From Alphaproteobacteria bacterium (GTDB taxonomy: Bacteria > Pseudomonadota > Alphaproteobacteria > CAAGCB01 > CAG-977): DNA of 7,611 nt. Shown here piece by piece: positions 6,349 to 7,611 of this stretch; position 1 is the first letter of the stretch, and each line of letters starts with the position of its first letter. The position numbers and the translations under genes are program-made. The stretch spans positions 1-7,611 of the forward strand of contig JAJXEL010000105.1 in the NCBI GenBank assembly GCA_021639925.1, read 5' to 3'. The notes below the pieces were generated by a model that made no database searches, was not told where the DNA came from, and worked only from the letters and a program-made list of their open reading frames with translations.

Positions 6349-7122
6349 CTAATAGGTGGTAGCTTCAAACATTTTATAACACATCGCTATTCCGCCGGCA
6401 CCCTTTTCTGCATAATAAGAACAAGAGTAGGTTGTCGGACAACAGCCCGTACTGCCGCAGTCTTGTGTGTTTGCCGGACAGGAAGTAACAGGCAGAGATA
6501 ACGACACACACTTTCCTGTGTTTTCAATCATCGTATAGCCGGTTGCGCAGAGTGTACAGCCGGACGATCCCGCATAAGAAGTATATCCTGTCGGGCAAGT
6601 CGTGCAGCTTGTTGCCCCTGCCGCAGAATACGTTCCTGCCTTACATGTCGTACAGCTGGACGCGCCCGCTGCAGAATACGTTCCCGCCCGACATTTCGTG
6701 CAGCTTGTTGCTCCTGCCGCAGAGTATGTTCCTGCAAAACAGCTGAGGCATGAAGAACCGCTGAGGTACGTTCCGGCCGTGCATGTGGGCGTTGTCGATT
6801 CACAACAGCAACCGTCAGATGTCACTTTGGTCGTATATCCGTCTTTGCAAGTAACGTTATAGCAGTTATCCACACATCTGGCGGCGTCGGGCCGTTTTCC
6901 CGACGGGCAACCGATACATTTTCCCGTCGTTGTATCGCATGTCGTACAAGAACTGTCGCATTTTTTTGTCGTATCCATCTGCGCGCCGGCACCGGTATTT
7001 ATTTTTGCGTCGGCTGCGACGGAATAAGCGCTTCCGCGTCCTAATTTAACGGCTTTGGCGTCAGCCGGACCGTTCGGAGCTAGAATTAACAGCCCCGCTA
7101 AAAGAAGCAGGTGTTTTTTCAT
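6349..7122 (-). CDS. Secreted cysteine-rich protein with 16-residue CxxC repeats
   Basis: I do not recognise a named family for this 257-residue protein. It starts with a signal peptide (lysines, LLLLAGLLILA, likely cleavage after A22 or A24), so it should leave the cytoplasm. The mature part has 29 cysteines. In order there is a CxxxCxxC...CxxC block (55-72), a C92-to-C107 segment ending in SDGCCC, a repeat ladder from C114 to C205, and a tail with CGSTGCC (222-228). The ladder has CxxC pairs at 125/128, 141/144, 157/160, 173/176 and 189/192, exactly 16 residues apart, with the core AGTYSAAGATSC. This resembles extracellular GCC2/GCC3 or ephrin-receptor-like repeats of eukaryotes; that likeness is by eye. 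The many cysteines suggest disulfides or metal binding. AAAGGAG lies upstream of the ATG, and the gene follows the 135-residue protein by 15 bases, implying one operon. An adhesin or surface role is speculation. Confidence 0.8.
   Translation of the reverse strand: MKKHLLLLAGLLILAPNGPADAKAVKLGRGSAYSVAADAKINTGAGAQMDTTKKCDSSCTTCDTTTGKCIGCPSGKRPDAARCVDNCYNVTCKDGYTTKVTSDGCCCESTTPTCTAGTYLSGSSCLSCFAGTYSAAGATSCTKCRAGTYSAAGASSCTTCKAGTYSAAGATSCTTCPTGYTSYAGSSGCTLCATGYTMIENTGKCVSLSLPVTSCPANTQDCGSTGCCPTTYSCSYYAEKGAGGIAMCYKMFEATTY
6598..6741 (-). repeat. Three tandem 48-bp repeats encoding CxAGTYSAAGATSCTx
   Basis: Three in-frame 48-bp units (6694-6741, 6646-6693, 6598-6645) encode residues 128-143, 144-159 and 160-175. 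The last two differ at about 11 of 48 bases but at only two amino acids (K/R and T/S), the other seven changed codons being synonymous. More diverged units flank them (114-127, 176-191, 192-205). Confidence 0.85.
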
Positions 7123-7129
7123 GGAACCG

Positions 7130-7141
7130 CTCCTTTGTTAA
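7130..7141 (-). promoter_or_regulatory. Ribosome-binding element TTAACAAAGGAG of the repeat protein gene
   Basis: The 12 bases TTAACAAAGGAG are identical to those before the upstream gene (7552-7563). The element contains the upstream gene's TAA stop (7138-7140), so translation of the two genes may be coupled. Its AAAGGAG core lies seven bases before the ATG at 7122. Confidence 0.6.
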
Positions 7142-7545
7142 TTATTGATGCAGCAGCAGCCGTCCGAAGACTTCGTCGTCCCTGACGGGCATGTGGATAC
7201 CGTCGCCGAAGAGGTTGGCGTCAGCGACGTCACTCGCGAAAAATTTGTATCGCCTAAATTGTTTAGATTGTTATTGTAAAAATTTACAGATAGCGGCGTT
7301 GTGGTATCGTCAGCAGTGTCATCAGCGGCGTCGTCAGTTGTGTCATTAACAGGGATACTAATGGAATTTGTAGTAGGAGTAACACACTCTCCTGTTATAG
7401 CGCTCCTGGCGCAAAATTCAGTAACAGCGGCTGCTGCCGTGGTACCGCTGCTGCTGTTTGCTGTTGCAAGTTGGGCGTTTGCATCGGTCCAAAATAAGGA
7501 AATGAACGTGAAAACAGTTAAAGTTATCAACGAGACTTTTTTCAT
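7138..7545 (-). CDS. Secreted Asp/Thr-rich small protein ending in SDGCCC
   Basis: This 135-residue protein has no family I can name. It opens with a clear signal peptide (MKK, then ISLFW, likely cleavage after DANA at 24), so it should be exported. The mature chain is low-complexity: an S/T/A-rich start, a C45-C54 pair, an acidic DDxx repeat at 67-84 (NDTTDDAADDTADD), an Asn-rich stretch (88-96), and a C-terminal C119...C130-C131-C132 cluster two residues before the Asn-Asn end. The end, CPSGTTKSSDGCCC, resembles residues 92-107 of the neighbouring 257-residue protein, hinting at shared folding, processing or partner. AAAGGAGGG precedes the ATG. It is the first gene of a probable two-gene operon, its stop overlapping the ribosome-binding element of the second gene. 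Function is unknown; an extracellular or envelope role is inference. Confidence 0.75.
   Translation of the reverse strand: MKKVSLITLTVFTFISLFWTDANAQLATANSSSGTTAAAAVTEFCARSAITGECVTPTTNSISIPVNDTTDDAADDTADDTTTPLSVNFYNNNLNNLGDTNFSRVTSLTPTSSATVSTCPSGTTKSSDGCCCINN
7304..7351 (-). repeat. 12-bp tandem repeat encoding the acidic DDxA/DDxT segment
   Basis: Four degenerate 12-bp units (7304-7315, 7316-7327, 7328-7339, 7340-7351) share a GTCRTCA-like core. They encode the Asp/Thr/Ala linker of the 135-residue secreted protein. The length keeps the frame, so gain or loss of one unit would change only the linker length. Confidence 0.65.
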
Positions 7546-7551
7546 GATACC

Positions 7552-7563
7552 CTCCTTTGTTAA
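7552..7563 (-). promoter_or_regulatory. Ribosome-binding element TTAACAAAGGAG of the 135-residue protein gene
   Basis: This 12-base element is identical to the one at 7130-7141 and is extended here to AGGAGGG. It lies six bases before the ATG at 7545, a normal spacing, and fixes the start choice. Confidence 0.65.
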
Positions 7564-7568
7564 AGTTA

Positions 7569-7592
7569 TTTATACTATTATTCAGCGAATAA
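7569..7592 (-). promoter_or_regulatory. Candidate promoter/operator of the cysteine-rich operon
   Basis: On the minus strand a -10-like TATAAA (7569-7574) lies about 24 bases before the 135-residue gene start. Just upstream is a perfect dyad, TTATTC-AGC-GAATAA (7578-7592), placed where it would overlap the promoter spacer. No convincing -35 is seen, which would fit an activator- or repressor-controlled promoter but could also be chance in AT-rich DNA. Confidence 0.3.
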
Positions 7593-7611
7593 AGTTCCTC
7601 TTCTTCAGAAA

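Noticed and set aside
6598..6741. A CRISPR array, because of regular 48-bp repeats.
   Set aside because: The units abut without unique spacers and are coding repeats inside a secreted protein gene.
6543..6862. Plus-strand open frames opposite the cysteine-rich repeats.
   Set aside because: They mirror the repeats in antisense, lack start signals, and conflict with the well-supported minus-strand gene.

Overview
The window looks like chromosomal DNA of a moderate-GC Gram-negative bacterium, most likely an alphaproteobacterium. Supporting points are a lipid-exporter-type (MsbA-like) ABC transporter, two small DUF465/YdcH-type proteins, and a phosphofructokinase of the mixed ATP/PPi lineage. 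Two secreted cysteine-rich, low-complexity proteins fit an uncultured, possibly host-associated lineage. The taxonomy is inference; no rRNA or tRNA gene is present to anchor it.

Layout. Bases 1-188 are an AT-rich leader without a supportable gene. On the + strand follow an NCS2 nucleobase permease (189-1586) and, behind its own probable promoter, an MsbA-like ABC exporter (1662-3449) ending at a strong terminator (3542-3579). The T-tract of that terminator overlaps the stop codon of a convergent minus-strand pair: a DUF465 protein (4499-4705) followed by a ROK fructokinase, mak (3578-4482). The mak frame is broken by what looks like one missing base near 3783-3785. Divergently, 6-phosphofructokinase (4833-5921) runs on + and ends at a perfect 13-bp terminator, followed by a second DUF465 gene (6050-6226) with its own terminator. 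Last, on the minus strand, come two adjacent secreted proteins (7138-7545, then 6349-7122), probably one operon closed by a terminator at 6285-6319.

How the genes relate. Mak (fructose to fructose-6-phosphate) and Pfk (fructose-6-phosphate to fructose-1,6-bisphosphate) are consecutive steps of sugar entry into glycolysis, and each has a DUF465 gene beside it. The permease and exporter have no clear functional link to them. The most novel part is the right end: two small exported proteins with a common SDGCCC motif and the same 12-base ribosome-binding element. One of them carries an exact 16-residue CxxC repeat ladder like eukaryotic-type extracellular cysteine-rich repeats.
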